Shown one piece after another: positions 31,572 to 47,112 of a stretch of 47,112 nt of DNA. Where the stretch lies: assembly GCA_009602725.1 (NCBI GenBank), contig WELB01000015.1:908470-955581 (forward strand). The letters run 5' to 3'. Numbering within the stretch: position 1 is the stretch's first letter; each line of letters starts with the position of its first letter. The position numbers and the translations under genes were made by a program. The DNA comes from Spirogloea muscicola. Its lineage: Eukaryota > Streptophyta > Zygnematophyceae > Spirogloeales > Spirogloeaceae. A model generated the notes under the pieces. It was given only the letters and a program-made list of their open reading frames with translations. It had not been told where the DNA came from and searched no databases.

Positions 31572-32100
31572 CGGGCGGAACGGCGGCGGCGGGCTGAGGC
31601 CGTCGGCGCTGAGGACAGCGGCGGCGACTGCCATGGCGATGACCATGGCGATGGGTGTAGGCAATCCCCACCGTCCTGCCTCGGGGGATTTCCACTGGCG
31701 CAAATCGGTAGTGGCGCAGCCATGTCGGGAGGTCCAGCGTCTCGTCAAAATGCCCCGACAATTTACAGATAGGGAGCTGGGGAGAGGCGGGCCCGAGAGA
31801 CGCCGCCTAAAACCATCATCAAGCGGCACAAGACTATTGCATTGCATTTTCCCCGCTTGAGACTGTCCAACTTCTGCACAAACCGGCCGAGCAAACTTCT
31901 TGTCAATCCACTCCCGAGGTGTAAGCCCCCGGGGGTCATTCGACCTTCCCGCCCGAACCATTACGATTTCAGAGAACGAGCAAATTTTCTCCGAAACCGC
32001 TGCCGCCCCCGCTGCCGCCGCCGCCGCCGCCGTCGCCGCAGCCGCCGCCGCCGCCGCCGCCGTCGCCGTAGCTCTCGGAGCGTCCGCAGGTGATTTAGCG
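31572..32100. promoter_or_regulatory. Divergent CpG-rich promoter region with GCC repeats
   Basis: Separates the BRCT/PHD gene (minus) from GCP2 (plus). It carries (GGC)n at about 31529-31552, just inside the first BRCT/PHD exon, and an interrupted (CCG)n run at about 32006-32068. All frames are open and Ala- or Arg-rich, so the ORFs are not informative. A shared bidirectional promoter is likely. The true 5' end of GCP2 may lie on its right edge. Confidence 0.45.
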
Positions 32101-32915
32101 GCAAGAGGCGCGGCTAACGTCAAGGCGCGTCCCGCGAGGCTGGCAAGAACCGGGGCTCTGGACAGAAGCTTGGCTGTGGAGGCCAGTCGTGCCGCTGCCA
32201 GACCTCGTTACCGAGGAGGTGTTGCTCACAGAGGTGGTGGCGCGCATGATGGGGACGGAGTTTACACGAGGCGCAGCGCAAGCTCTCTGTAGTGGAGTCT
32301 CTTGTTGGCGGCTATAGCAAGCTCAAGCCGGGCTCTCCAACTGTCCTGAAATGTGACATGAAGTTTCAGCAGAGTGTAGCATAGCTCGCCAGAGGCAGTC
32401 CTCTTTACCATGGTGATGGCGGCTGACTTCAGCTCAAAAGATGGAGACACAGTAGGAGTGCAGAAGGGAGGTAATAAGCACGCCGAGGATGCGGTACGTT
32501 CTCCAGTGACTCCAACTAGTGTGCTACTGCTGTTTCGCGTAAGAACATGTCCTGGGGCAGATCGTCAGGGAAGAAATGAAAGGAATGTCACTAGTCCTTG
32601 TGAGCAATACTACTTGCTTCTGCAGGTGACAGCCATCCTGAGAGTACCAACTAATTGTCCTGAGTGTAGCCAAGCACTAGCTGTCAAGTGTGCTGGCCTT
32701 GGTGCAGTCCTTGTATTTGTACTAGCCAAGATCGTCAAAGATGCATCGCAAGTTGATTACAGCTCTCATCACTGTGACATCTCACATCAAAGATGGCAAT
32801 CACAATTTGAATCTGCAGTTGAGGTCCACAGGAGAGCAGGGTTGTCAAGTGAATGCCAAACCGATAGGGCAGAGCATGATGATGATAGAAGCTGATATAT
32901 CTGTCAATATTGCAG
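32101..32915 (+). other. Unresolved 5' part of the GCP2 gene
   Basis: The N-terminal 50-80 residues expected of a plant-like GCP2 should be encoded here, but I could not choose exons. One plus-strand frame near 32170-32280 reads VVPLPDLVTEEVLLTEVVAR, which loosely resembles the QEALLVEDLL motif that precedes the GCP N-terminal domain. Another frame opens at 32410 (MVMAADFSSKDGDTVGVQ). Neither was joined with confidence to the exon at 32916. Confidence 0.35.
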
Positions 32916-35900
32916 TTATGCATTATGGAGGAGATTCTCGCTGCCATGATCAATATCAGAGGGAAATACTTTGCAGAGACTAACAGTACTCTGGTGTTTG
33001 ACCCAGACAGCTCCTTTGAAATGTCTGTCCAGGTATGCCATCGGCTAAGACTATAAGCATCTGCTGCTGCAGCTTATCTTGTGGACACAAGCCTCACGAT
33101 GTTTTCCAAGTTATAGCTGCTCATGTGCATGATTTTGACAACTGAGGGATCTGCGATACACTGCTGCATTTGCTCCAATGGTTGATGCTTGCTGGTGGTT
33201 GCTATAACAGGAGGTGGTGAGGCGAGTAATGCCCTTGTGTCAAAATCACAAAGCAATTGTTGAATTCGTTAAAGCTCGACTTGGCTTTGAATACGGCCTT
33301 GTAAGCCGTGCTCTCGCTTCAGCACTTGACAGATTCTTGAAGGTAATCTGTAACCTTGAATCACTGATGTAGATGTCACTATCTCCTCATTGCTGTTGTC
33401 TGTTTCCTGGGTACAGCATGCCTTTGCTGGCATACTACTGTCGAGTCTAATCTCGACGTGTCTGTGAAGTTATGAAAGAAGGGCAACTTTAGCATTATAT
33501 CGCATCATAAGCAAGGCCTATAAACTTTAGGCTTGGTCCTTGCTGGATCTGAGGTGTGTGATCACGTTGTCTGCTTTTCGCTGTTTATTTGTAGGACTTC
33601 AATGTCACAGTAGCCCAGTTGGAACACCAGCTTAAGATTGGGAAGCTCTCGCTGCAAAGGTTGTGGCTGTATTGTCAGGTGAATATGCGGCAGCCACCTA
33701 TGAGACCCGCATAGTTGATGCTTGTCACTTCCTTTGAGCGACTTTGCATTAGACCAGCGAAGCTGCTTCGGGCTTATGGATGTGTCTAACTTGCAGAAGA
33801 TGTCATCATTCACATGCCACCTGCAAATGATGCTACCTGTCATTGAGTCATTCCTGTCCTGCACCAGCCTGTCATTCAGCCTATGAGACTCCTAGCCGAG
33901 CTTGTCACAACCATCAACGAAGAGTCACTCTTTGGTGCAGCCATTCTGAACCTCCTTCGGCACCAGGCATGGGCTTCCAACCCTTACTGCAAGTAGCAGC
34001 GTTACTTGGAGTCAGCCTCCTCAGTGCTTCCTTAAATCCATGTTGGAAAAGCTGCTAGGAGCAAGGCATATAGTCGCCATTGCTTGATCAACCCTTTATA
34101 CTAAATGAGCTGCTAATCACCAGTATGTCATAGGCTCTGAGCTCAAGCTGGGTTAAGCTGCTGCACTCGTTCAGGCATACCAAAGGCAGTGGGTCTGCCA
34201 GACTGCTTGCTTGCGGAGTTACTGGAGGCTTCCCTGGAAGGATTTTTCAAAAACTAATTCCTCATCGTTTGACTGCTACTGCCCCCCAGGTGATGCTCTT
34301 AGGAGGTGACAAAAGTGCAAGGGATCTGCTACAAGGCTTGCTTTTTGCATCAAGTATGCCTTACTTCCATTCATTGCAGAGGTGAATTGTGGTTCTTTTC
34401 CTCCCCAGCACCGTTTTCATCATGGGCTTGTAATGCTCATAGAGCGGTACTTGCTCAAAGTTGTCAGCATTGCTGATCAGGAATCGCTCGATGCTCAGGC
34501 ATAGAGCTCAAAGTCTTTATAAGCACGCACAAGGCTATGGAATTTAAGAATGGATTGAATTGACCATTGGACTAGCTCAGCAGGATTGGTACATTGTCGA
34601 AGTACACGAGCATGTACAAGCATTGGGCATGCTGTTATTTTGATAGGTGGGTATGTGAGGGTGTCATTGATGATCCTGAAGGAGAATTTCTCATCGAAGA
34701 GGACCAAGCTATTGGAAAGGTGAAGGTGTGAACAGAGAAAGGATCTGGTGATCAATGAAGCTGATTCATATCTGCCAAAGACTCCACAGTATCATATCCC
34801 TTCATGTATGGTTAGCTTTTGTCATCATCTCCTTAGAGTTGGTCTACTACACATATGCTTCAGTGTATCTGAAAGTGTCTCGCCTTTCTGCTGACATCTA
34901 CTAGGACGTTTCAGAAGAGGAGACTTCTGCACAGTACTGGCGAGGACGTTATAAGCTAAAGTCAGAGATGCCCGTATTTCTCGCATCCTCTGCTGAGCTC
35001 ATCCTTACAACTGGAAAGTACCTGAACGCCCTTCAAGAATGTGGAGAGCCGGTTAAGGTACCTGACCATAGCCTGGATTGCCGCATCTCACTGGGAAGCG
35101 GAGCAGGGGTTTGCAGTGCCTAGATACTTATGCTGGCGCATTGCTCAGAAGTGTATGTGACATGTTTTTAGACCAATTATTGCCGCAAACGTCCGCAATG
35201 TCTCAGGCTCCCTCGTCGGAGGGCTTGGTAATGGGACGCAGTGACTGGGAAAGAGTCTACCTAGAACAACTGCATGTAGCACATGCAACGGCTAGCCAAG
35301 CCTTGGTTGATGTCATTGTAAAGAAAGTAAGATCTCAATATTCCTCGAAATTATTCTCAGTAAGCCAGATGCTACAGTCTTGCAATGTTGATATTTTGGT
35401 TGTGTGGTGATTGCGGCTTCTTTGGACCATGTGACCTAGATTCGAGGAAGGATCGTACCTGCCATCTGTTGTAATTCAACGTGCTATTGACGATGGTTCA
35501 TTTGCAGGGTGATCTGATCGGTCGACTTCGCACTGTCAAACATTTCTTCCTCCTTGACCAGGTATGTAGGGGGCAGGCTGCATTTGCTCGTGAACTAGGG
35601 CTTGACTTTGAGTCAAGAGGACACTGATCTGCAAAATAGTTATGAAGATGATGTCATACATTGTCATCATCATACTGCAGCCTTTCATGTGACAGAGCGA
35701 CTTTCTCAATCACTTCATGGATACAGCCAAGGAGGAACTGCTGAAGCGTCCAAAGCTCATCCACCTGACGACACTTCAGGTTCGAAATTGGAAGAGTGGC
35801 TGCCTTTAGTTTCAACACGAGGCAATTTTTGCTGGGCACAACAGTTGCTTATAGCATAACAAGGTTGGCCATCTTGCAGGCCCTTCTGGAACTAGCAGTC

Positions 35901-38627
35901 AAGTCTTCATCCCTTGCTTCAGATCCTTATCACGAAGATGTTACCTGCTCCATGGTAAGACACCTTGCAGATATAGGATATATGCAGGTTGCAATGGCTT
36001 CCGTATCAGCTACAATTCTGTGGCTCGACATCCTGTTAGCATGCTCATAGCATTTAGGATCAGCATCTTTGCGACATTGGTCGTGTTGTATAAGACAGGT
36101 AAAGGTGGCCTTTCGCCTAGGCCCACTGCGTCTTGATGATCTTCAAGCTGTTCATAGTGGTAGACTTTCAGCTGCTTGTTCACACAGTAAATGCTGCCAA
36201 TGCAGGACACTGTATCTCTTGTAAATCAGCTGCACACCCAAGACCAGACATCCACCTCACCCTCACCTCTTGATTCATCTTCAGTGGACTTGCCACTTCG
36301 CCAAGTGAGCAGCCCCAGGACATCATGGGCAACTGTTGCAGGAGCAATAACAGGCATTGACACTGTCACCCTGGACATTAAGGTCAGCTGCATGATCTAC
36401 CCTACTTGGAGCTTTCCTTACAACAACTTCCACAGAAACCTTCATCATGTCTCCACAATATTCTGTAGCAAAGAAGGACTAGTGGCATGAGCTGCTGCAA
36501 GTCACATTGCTTATACAAGAAACGCATAACTCGGCGCTTTGCTGGTCATGCAACCATGAAGTGCCACAATACAGCCACTTTAATTCGTATGTGACAAGAA
36601 TATGCAATTCAATACGTGAGGCGGCGATGTTTGGCTATATTTCTGAACAGCTGCTTAGCCTTCTTGCACCTCTTCATGTTGCCGTGAAAGTTGATGCTGA
36701 TACCGCTCAATGATATGGCATTTGACTCTGACATATTGTTATGCAGACGTCTTGGCCAACATCGCTCATTCTCTCAAAAGAAGCCCTGACAAAATATCAG
36801 TATCTATTTAGATTCTTGTTCCTTTGCAAGCATGCAGAACGTCAGCTGGGTGACACATGGCATGCCCACCAGGTACTCTCCAGGTTCGAATGCTGTGAAA
36901 CGCAAATCAGAAAGCATACATGGAGAATATCAGTCGCATGACAGATTCTATCCACTCAGTCTTCACAAGCCGCTGGGATTCTTGTAAGTCATTTTAACGT
37001 ACTAAATTGCGTATTGTCAGGGTACAAGGGTGCTTGAAATCAAAGATACTGCCCTAGCCCAATCATACCTGCTGTGTCAGCAGATGCTGCACTTCATCAG
37101 AAATCTGCAACAGTACTGCACTTACGAGGTAGGACGACGCCTTCCATACCTACCATAGACGGTGCGCAGCTTAGGACAGGAGAATCTTAGCTTAGCAGTG
37201 TCTTTGAAGGAGTCACAACCCTATCATGACCACTGAGTGATCACCTGACTTGTAAGAGCAACATCTTTTTGTTCTGTGATATTGTCAATTGGGAAAAAGT
37301 GGTCTGGTTGTCTCAAGGTAAGCAGGAACAATCCATCTTGCACATGATATCATCAGCCACCCTGATCAAGAGCTGTATGCCATGTTGCAAGGAAGGTTCT
37401 GGAGCCGAGGTGGTACACCATGGTTGTGAAAATTGCAGAAAGCAAGAGTGTGGATGAGGTAAGGGGAGGTCCATGCATGTACTGTCAAGTAGCAGAGTGG
37501 CAGAGTGGCAGAGTGGCGCCAGTGTGTGGCCTTCCAGCAACTGTCCTGCTGGAAGAGAATTTTTACTGCTGGTAGAGAATTCTGAAGCTGATGCACTGGC
37601 ATAGGTACAGAGTGCAGCTGCTGCAGTGGCAGTCACATATTTGATCTGCTGATAGACAGTCTGTACTAACATGTACCTGTATACTCATGAGAAGATTCAT
37701 CTGCGCCGTGCATAGGTGATGGATCATCACAATGAGTTTCTAAATGGTTGCCTGGCACAGTGCCTTCTGCAGCATCCCAAGCTGTTCAGAGTAAGTCAGG
37801 AGATACTTTCTTTCAGGACAAGTCCGTCTAACATGCATTGCATTCACAAGGCCAAGGGCAGTCAGTCACATCAAGTTAGTAGTATGCTTTGGAAGGACTG
37901 TCCTTATCAACATCCTAGTTTGCTGGTTCAAGTGATTGTACCTGCACAACAGCATGGACCTCTTTCTCCTTATTGCTCTGGTGCGCAGTCAGATTCATTG
38001 CATGACTTGTATCAGATTGCTGTTGTGCAGAAACTTTACAAGCAAATCAATACCTGCTTAAAGTACACTGTTGAGATGAGAAGGTTTTTCGTTGAGCTGT
38101 CAAGCCTGGATCACGAGCCTCTCATATCCATTGTGAGGTTAAAAGTGAGTAACAAAAGGTCTGCTACTGCAGAGAGGGAAAGAAAGGCCAAAGATTTGCA
38201 GGAACATGTGAAAAGAGTCAGAGAAGCTGCTGACAGAGCAGCACTTGCAGATGCAATAGGGTAAGTGCTGGCTTTTTGGTCATAGGAACGTCAAGTCTTT
38301 TTAGTAATCGTGTCAGCATGAATTAGTGACTGGTTGATTGCTTTGTACTTCTGAATGTGCGCCAATATTTTCATTCTCATAGACAATCTTAGAGCATCTT
38401 GCACTTGCAAACTTGGCGTGGGTAGTCAACGAAGTGAGGCAATTGTGAGAGCTGTAATGTTGTGTACCTGTGCTGATTTTTCTTCACATTTTTGCAGGAG
38501 TCTAGACACAATATTCAGTCTGGAGCTTAAGGACACGATTGCCATGCTTGTATCTGCTTCATCCTCAGAACCAAGCCTTAGTCGGCTAGCAAAGCGACTC
38601 CACAGCAACACCTACTCTCAAGATTAG
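32916..38627 (+). CDS. GCP2: Gamma-tubulin complex component 2 (Spc97 family), 19 exons, 5' end open
   Basis: Exons: 32916-33032, 33211-33342, 33595-33678, 33868-33966, 34290-34353, 34380-34446, 34647-34719, 34905-35057, 35207-35326, 35508-35561, 35696-35779, 35880-35954, 36206-36382, 36747-36872, 37021-37128, 37396-37458, 37716-37790, 38031-38260, 38498-38627. They give 676 in-phase residues. Hallmarks: [142 protein letters not shown] and [18 protein letters not shown]2 pairs with GCP3 to form the gamma-tubulin small complex that nucleates microtubules. The exon at 34380 adds about 12 residues (VNCGSFPPQ region) relative to plant GCP2 and its acceptor is my least sure choice. The intron after 33966 has a GC donor. 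The Met start is unresolved. Confidence 0.9.
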
Positions 38628-39314
38628 TGTCTCTCGTCAGAGAAGAGTATGAATATCTGTGGCAACTGCAGTCTCCACCATACTTACGCAAGTTAATCAC
38701 CGAGATGACATGCCCTATACTACCCGCCCTAGGCTACTGCAAGTAATATACGAAATGTTGAAATCAATTTATGTAACACATATGTCCAATTAATTTGATG
38801 ATAGTCAAGATGTTCTGGTGTTGGATCATTTGCTTGCATGGCCTGTAATGACAGAACCATGCAGCTTACGAAGTGGTTAAAGAAATACACTGTGGCAACC
38901 AGATTGAGCACTGACTTTGACCCTCTCATAGTTAGCAGCAGTACTTTCTGCTAGCAGATTCTAAGCTTGCCCACCTTAGCTTTCAGATGTCAAGCTTTGC
39001 AGTCTAACTCTTTGCACATGTCAAAGGAGGCTGCATCGTCCAGGTCGCTTGAAGCCTGCAACCTAGACTGCTCCACCAAGGAAGGCAACTGCGTGCCACC
39101 CGCGTCAAGTACCCTTAGGTCCACCATCTTCAAAAGCTGCAGCACACAGGTGGCTTGGCAGTGCAATCAGCCAACATTATCGTGGACAAATTTACTCAAA
39201 ATAGCAACAGTAGAGATTTAGAGGCGAATTAGAGGCGATGAATAGATGACTTCAGATAGTCAGAAGGTTCTTCCTTCCTATGCACTCGTTTGCTTCATAA
39301 TGGCTTGAGGGTGC
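38628..39314. other. Interval between convergent GCP2 and acyl-AMP ligase genes
   Basis: AT-richer sequence, presumably both 3' UTRs and a spacer. Short ORFs lack family resemblance. No repeat was noted. Confidence 0.45.
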
Positions 39315-44494
<5,180 letters not shown>

Positions 44495-45138
44495 GGCCTG
44501 AGTGGCCAAGTACAAAGGCAAGCGGATTGGCAGATGTGCATCACCTGCTGCTAAGCTGACCCGCCCAGTACTCACTAGTCAGCACGTAGAGGTCGATAAT
44601 CACGGCCTGAACACCGAACGGCAGGCGGGAGAGGGAGCTGCAGGCGCGGCAGCCATGGCAGCCATGGCTGGCCGGCCCGCAGCTGCAGGCGGTTAGCAGG
44701 GGGGAGCTGCAGGCTGGGGCTGGCGCCGCCGATTTAGCGGCGCCGCCAGACTTGGAGGTTGACGGGGTGCCCGGCCTGGCGCCGCCCCCAGTTCTGGCAG
44801 CACGGCCTTCTTCTGGCGGCGAACCCGTGTGGGGTTGCTATTCTCGGCTAGATTTGGCGACGGGCCGCTGGATCTGCCCTCCCGCTAGACGGGGCCCTAC
44901 TCTGGCGGAGCCGGGGAGGCACTCTGCTTCGGGCGGCCCGCCGCGACCGCGACCGCGACCGCGACTGCGACCGCGACCGAGACCGCGACCGCAACCGCTA
45001 CCACAGCCAAGAAGAGGTAAACAATGAAGACGCTGCCAGCAGAGGGCGACGTCCGTGGCTGGCCAGCTCAGACAGAATGAACACGCTTTGAAAAGAGAAA
45101 GTAGATGGCTGTGCTGTGGCAAGAAGAAGCTCTTTCAG
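44495..45138. other. GC-rich 5' flank of the ligase gene with hexamer repeat
   Basis: 44600-44935 is GC-rich with ggcggc- and ctgcaggc-type repeats (gagctgcaggc occurs at about 44635 and 44705). 44941-45000 is a gaccgc hexamer run of about nine units with interruptions. All-frame ORFs here (Arg/Pro-rich) are artefacts of the repeat. It probably includes the ligase promoter on the minus strand. Confidence 0.5.
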
Positions 45139-45160
45139 GCGGGGGCAGTGGCTGAGCGGC

Positions 45161-45454
45161 CTAAGGCTCCATCAGTGTAAGGCTATGGCTGTGAGAGGCC
45201 AGCTCAAAAAGAAAGAAGCGCCGCGCAAGGCGGTGAAGCAAGTCAAGCCATTTTGTGCCAAAGAAAGAAGTGCCAAAGGCTCCGTGCACGTCGACTGCCA
45301 GTGGAACAAACTCGTCTCCCACCGGGTGGTCCGAGTATTTCCGTTCCTTTGCACCCGCCGCTTGGCGGACTGCCCGCCTCCTCCGACGAACGTTTGGCAC
45401 TGCTGGAAACAAAGCAGTCAGTCGTGACAACATCGGCTCAATACCAATGAACAA
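45161..45454 (-). mobile_element. Retroelement ORF fragment, minus
   Basis: The frame contains KERKYSDHPVGDEFVPLAVD followed by VHGAFG and WLDLLHRLARR. This matches KAAKHSDHPPADEFVLLAVD-VHGALG and WLDLLARLARR of 6372-6923, with a small insertion between them. It is truncated at both ends. Confidence 0.5.
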
Positions 45455-46085
45455 GGGCTAAAAGGGCCGGAAGGCGCAAAAATCACGAAGCTTTTTTGCG
45501 TGACTTCTGCAAATTGACGCCCAACAAGTTGGGGTCCACGAATGCAGATCGGAGTAAGTAGAGGGCTGAAAAAGCATCGTCCTGTCAAAACCAGGAGGCA
45601 GCAGCCAAGGCTCGGGCCGGCATGCAAGTGCACGGCAAATTCAAGGGTCGCTGCAGGGAGATGGCAAGGCGCATTCTTTGCACCCGAGCAAGCGAGGTGT
45701 GGGACTCGTTGGCTCGACCTACTCTAGCAGCTTGCGCGGCGTGCTGAAATTGGCCGTCAAGGGCAGCAGAGCGAGCAGCCCGGCGTCAACACCGTCGGAT
45801 CGCTTGCTCTGGTGTATTGAATGTATATGCTTCCCATAGCCTTCACATTGGAAGAGCTTACCTGTTTCCTCAGACGCCCTATGGACATCGATTGTAAGTG
45901 CGACAACATCGTCGCCAGCAGGGTCGTCGATGACTGGCTTCACATCCTCGTTCGCCATCGAGTCGTGCAGCTTCTTCAACAGGTCTTTGTGCTGCAGCTC
46001 GACCGTACCAACGATAAGCTTCTCCCGTATTAGCTTGCACAGGCTACCGCGCAGCGCTGTATCCCGACATCACCAAGGGGAGCAG
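45455..46085 (-). mobile_element. Scrambled retroelement remnants
   Basis: The minus strand at about 45565-45635 has a frame with HLHAGPSLGCCLLVLTGR, a shifted relative of HLRAGRALAAASG. The minus frame at 45719-45979 (DDVVALTIDVHRASEETGKL) resembles the DEFVLLAVDVHGALG block. Orders and frames are disrupted; nothing functional is present. Confidence 0.4.
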
Positions 46086-46099
46086 GCCAACGTCACCGC

Positions 46100-46276
46100 G
46101 CCAGGCTCTCTCGCCTGAGTGTGTCGCATGCGCCTGCAACATCGCTGCAGAGGTCTATGGCACACGCGTTGCACCTGCGTGCCAGTCGCATTTGGCTGCA
46201 GCCTCTGGCTATAGACGGGGGACCCGCTATTCGGAGACAAGTCTCTCTGACCTGCGGGTGCTCAACAGGAGATATT
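46100..46276 (+). mobile_element. Truncated retroelement ORF end, plus
   Basis: One plus-strand frame ends LAAASGYRRGTRYSETSLSD, then LRVLNRRY and a TGA, the family C-terminus. Upstream the frame is broken relative to RMRLSVSLQRS. The 3' module (gggctggc, cacagcc, ttggaag) follows at about 46365-46600. Confidence 0.5.
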
Positions 46277-46650
46277 GAGCACCCAGTGGCCACTTGAGTC
46301 GCTTGGTGCCCTTACTTAATCGCTTTAGCTAGTTGGACTTCTCCTTTCTAGTTGGACCTTGTCTACTCTTCCTGGGCTGGCTTTCTACAGCCATTGCCTT
46401 ACATTGGAGAAGCTAATCTATTAAGCGCTATTTCTGGCCCCGTAAAAGAATTTGAACAAAATTTTCCACTGACACTGCTGACATAGCTTCTTCAGGCCCC
46501 TTGGTAGCTGCTAAGCGTTTTTGGCCCCTTCGGACCTTTGTCGATTCTTTTCGGGCTGGCTTTTCACAGCCCTTGCCCCCATTGGAAGTGCCACTTCTCT
46601 CTTCCAGTAGTGGGGAAAACAAGACAGAAGGAAGGAGAGTTGGCCCACAA
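46277..46650 (+). repeat. Retroelement 3' modules, plus orientation
   Basis: Two rounds of ggaccttg, gggctggctt, cacagcc and ggaag words (46355-46420 and 46495-46600), as at 6060-6180. Confidence 0.5.
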
Positions 46651-47112
46651 AGCGCGCAGTGGCTGAACCCCCAGACCGCCACGTTAAACGATCCCCCAAC
46701 GACGATACTCACGCCCGACGAGCCCCGCCGTCGTCCGCCCGACGTCCGCGCGCCGCGGCGCGTGATTGCGCCGCGGAGGTCACGTGCAGGCACCGGCGTC
46801 TCCGATTGGCCAGCGCTGCCGCCAGTGCCACGTAAGCATCGCCTGGCGGGGCCGGAAAAGGGGTGCTGCGCTCCTACAGCGAGTGGGGCCAGATCTGGCG
46901 GCGCTCCGCCAATCTGGCGGCGGGTGGGGGACTAGCGGGCAAGGCAGGCGGCGAGGGGGCGCGGCGGCCCTGGGGGCCGCCAGATCTGGCGGCGGCGCCG
47001 GATGTAGCTGCCCCGGGGCCAGCCACAGAGGCGGAGATCCCCCCGCCCCCCCTCCTCCCTCCCTCCTCCCTCCCTCCTCCCTCCCTCCTCCCCTCCGCCT
47101 AACCCCCCTCCT
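46651..47112. other. GC-rich terminal tract with ctccctcc microsatellite
   Basis: CG-rich DNA resembling 1-1100 in composition, with gatctggcggc words repeated (near 46892 and 46983) and an attggcc motif at 46805. The last 70 bp are a (ctccctcc)n microsatellite. ORFs crossing it are not accepted. Confidence 0.5.

Noticed and set aside
31285-32123. Long Arg- and Ala-rich minus frames upstream of the BRCT/PHD start
   Set aside because: Only the segment 31461-31571 continues into the first BRCT domain; the rest is GCC-repeat translation without conservation.
45139-45215. tRNA-like box A (cagtggctgagcggcctaag)
   Set aside because: Resembles the D-arm of a Ser/Leu tRNA, but no anticodon arm, T-arm or box B follows and no cloverleaf forms. 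A tRNA-derived SINE head is possible but unsupported.

Overview
This is nuclear DNA from a eukaryote of the green lineage, most likely a green or streptophyte alga; I do not name a species. The evidence is many short GT-AG introns ending in tgcag, three tracts of degenerate plant-type telomere repeat (CCCTAAA/TTTAGGG), and genes whose closest recognisable relatives are plant proteins: a PIN-LIKES carrier, a BRCT-PHD protein resembling Arabidopsis At4g02110, and a plant-like gamma-tubulin complex protein 2. There are no bacterial operons, no rRNA or convincing tRNA genes and no CRISPR array.

Layout. Positions 1-15000 are mostly repeat-rich: GC-rich tracts, 5'-truncated remnants of what looks like a non-LTR retrotransposon (last part of its ORF plus 3' UTR) in both orientations, a small 53-bp repeat unit in several copies (one flanked by a 12-bp target-site-like duplication), a perfect 54-bp-class hairpin, and an assembly gap at 12439-12676. 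Only two weak exon candidates lie here (9426-9677 minus, 11386-11788 plus). Positions 15.3-19.1 kb hold a complete 11-exon PILS gene (+). Positions 19.5-21.6 kb hold Cys-rich exons of uncertain identity. Positions 22.4-23.8 kb are a second repeat cluster. From 24.3 to 44.5 kb the window is gene-dense: TMEM205-like (+), BRCT/PHD (-), GCP2 (+), fatty acyl-AMP ligase fused to an acyl carrier domain (-). The last 2.5 kb return to GC-rich and retroelement-derived repeats.

I rebuilt exon structures by hand from splice consensus, reading phase and family conservation. The PILS (406 aa), TMEM205-like (226 aa) and BRCT/PHD (1175 aa) models close in phase from start to stop, although the BRCT/PHD start is a choice among several Met codons. 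GCP2 lacks a resolved 5' end. The acyl-AMP ligase model has two unresolved small exons. Gene arrangement: TMEM205-like and BRCT/PHD converge with about 145 bp between stops; BRCT/PHD and GCP2 diverge from a GC-rich, GCC-repeat-containing region at 31.57-32.1 kb; GCP2 and the ligase converge. The genes do not form one pathway (auxin-type transport, DNA-damage or chromatin signalling, microtubule nucleation, lipid activation). The most unusual gene is the FAAL-ACP didomain protein with no polyketide synthase or NRPS module visible beside it.
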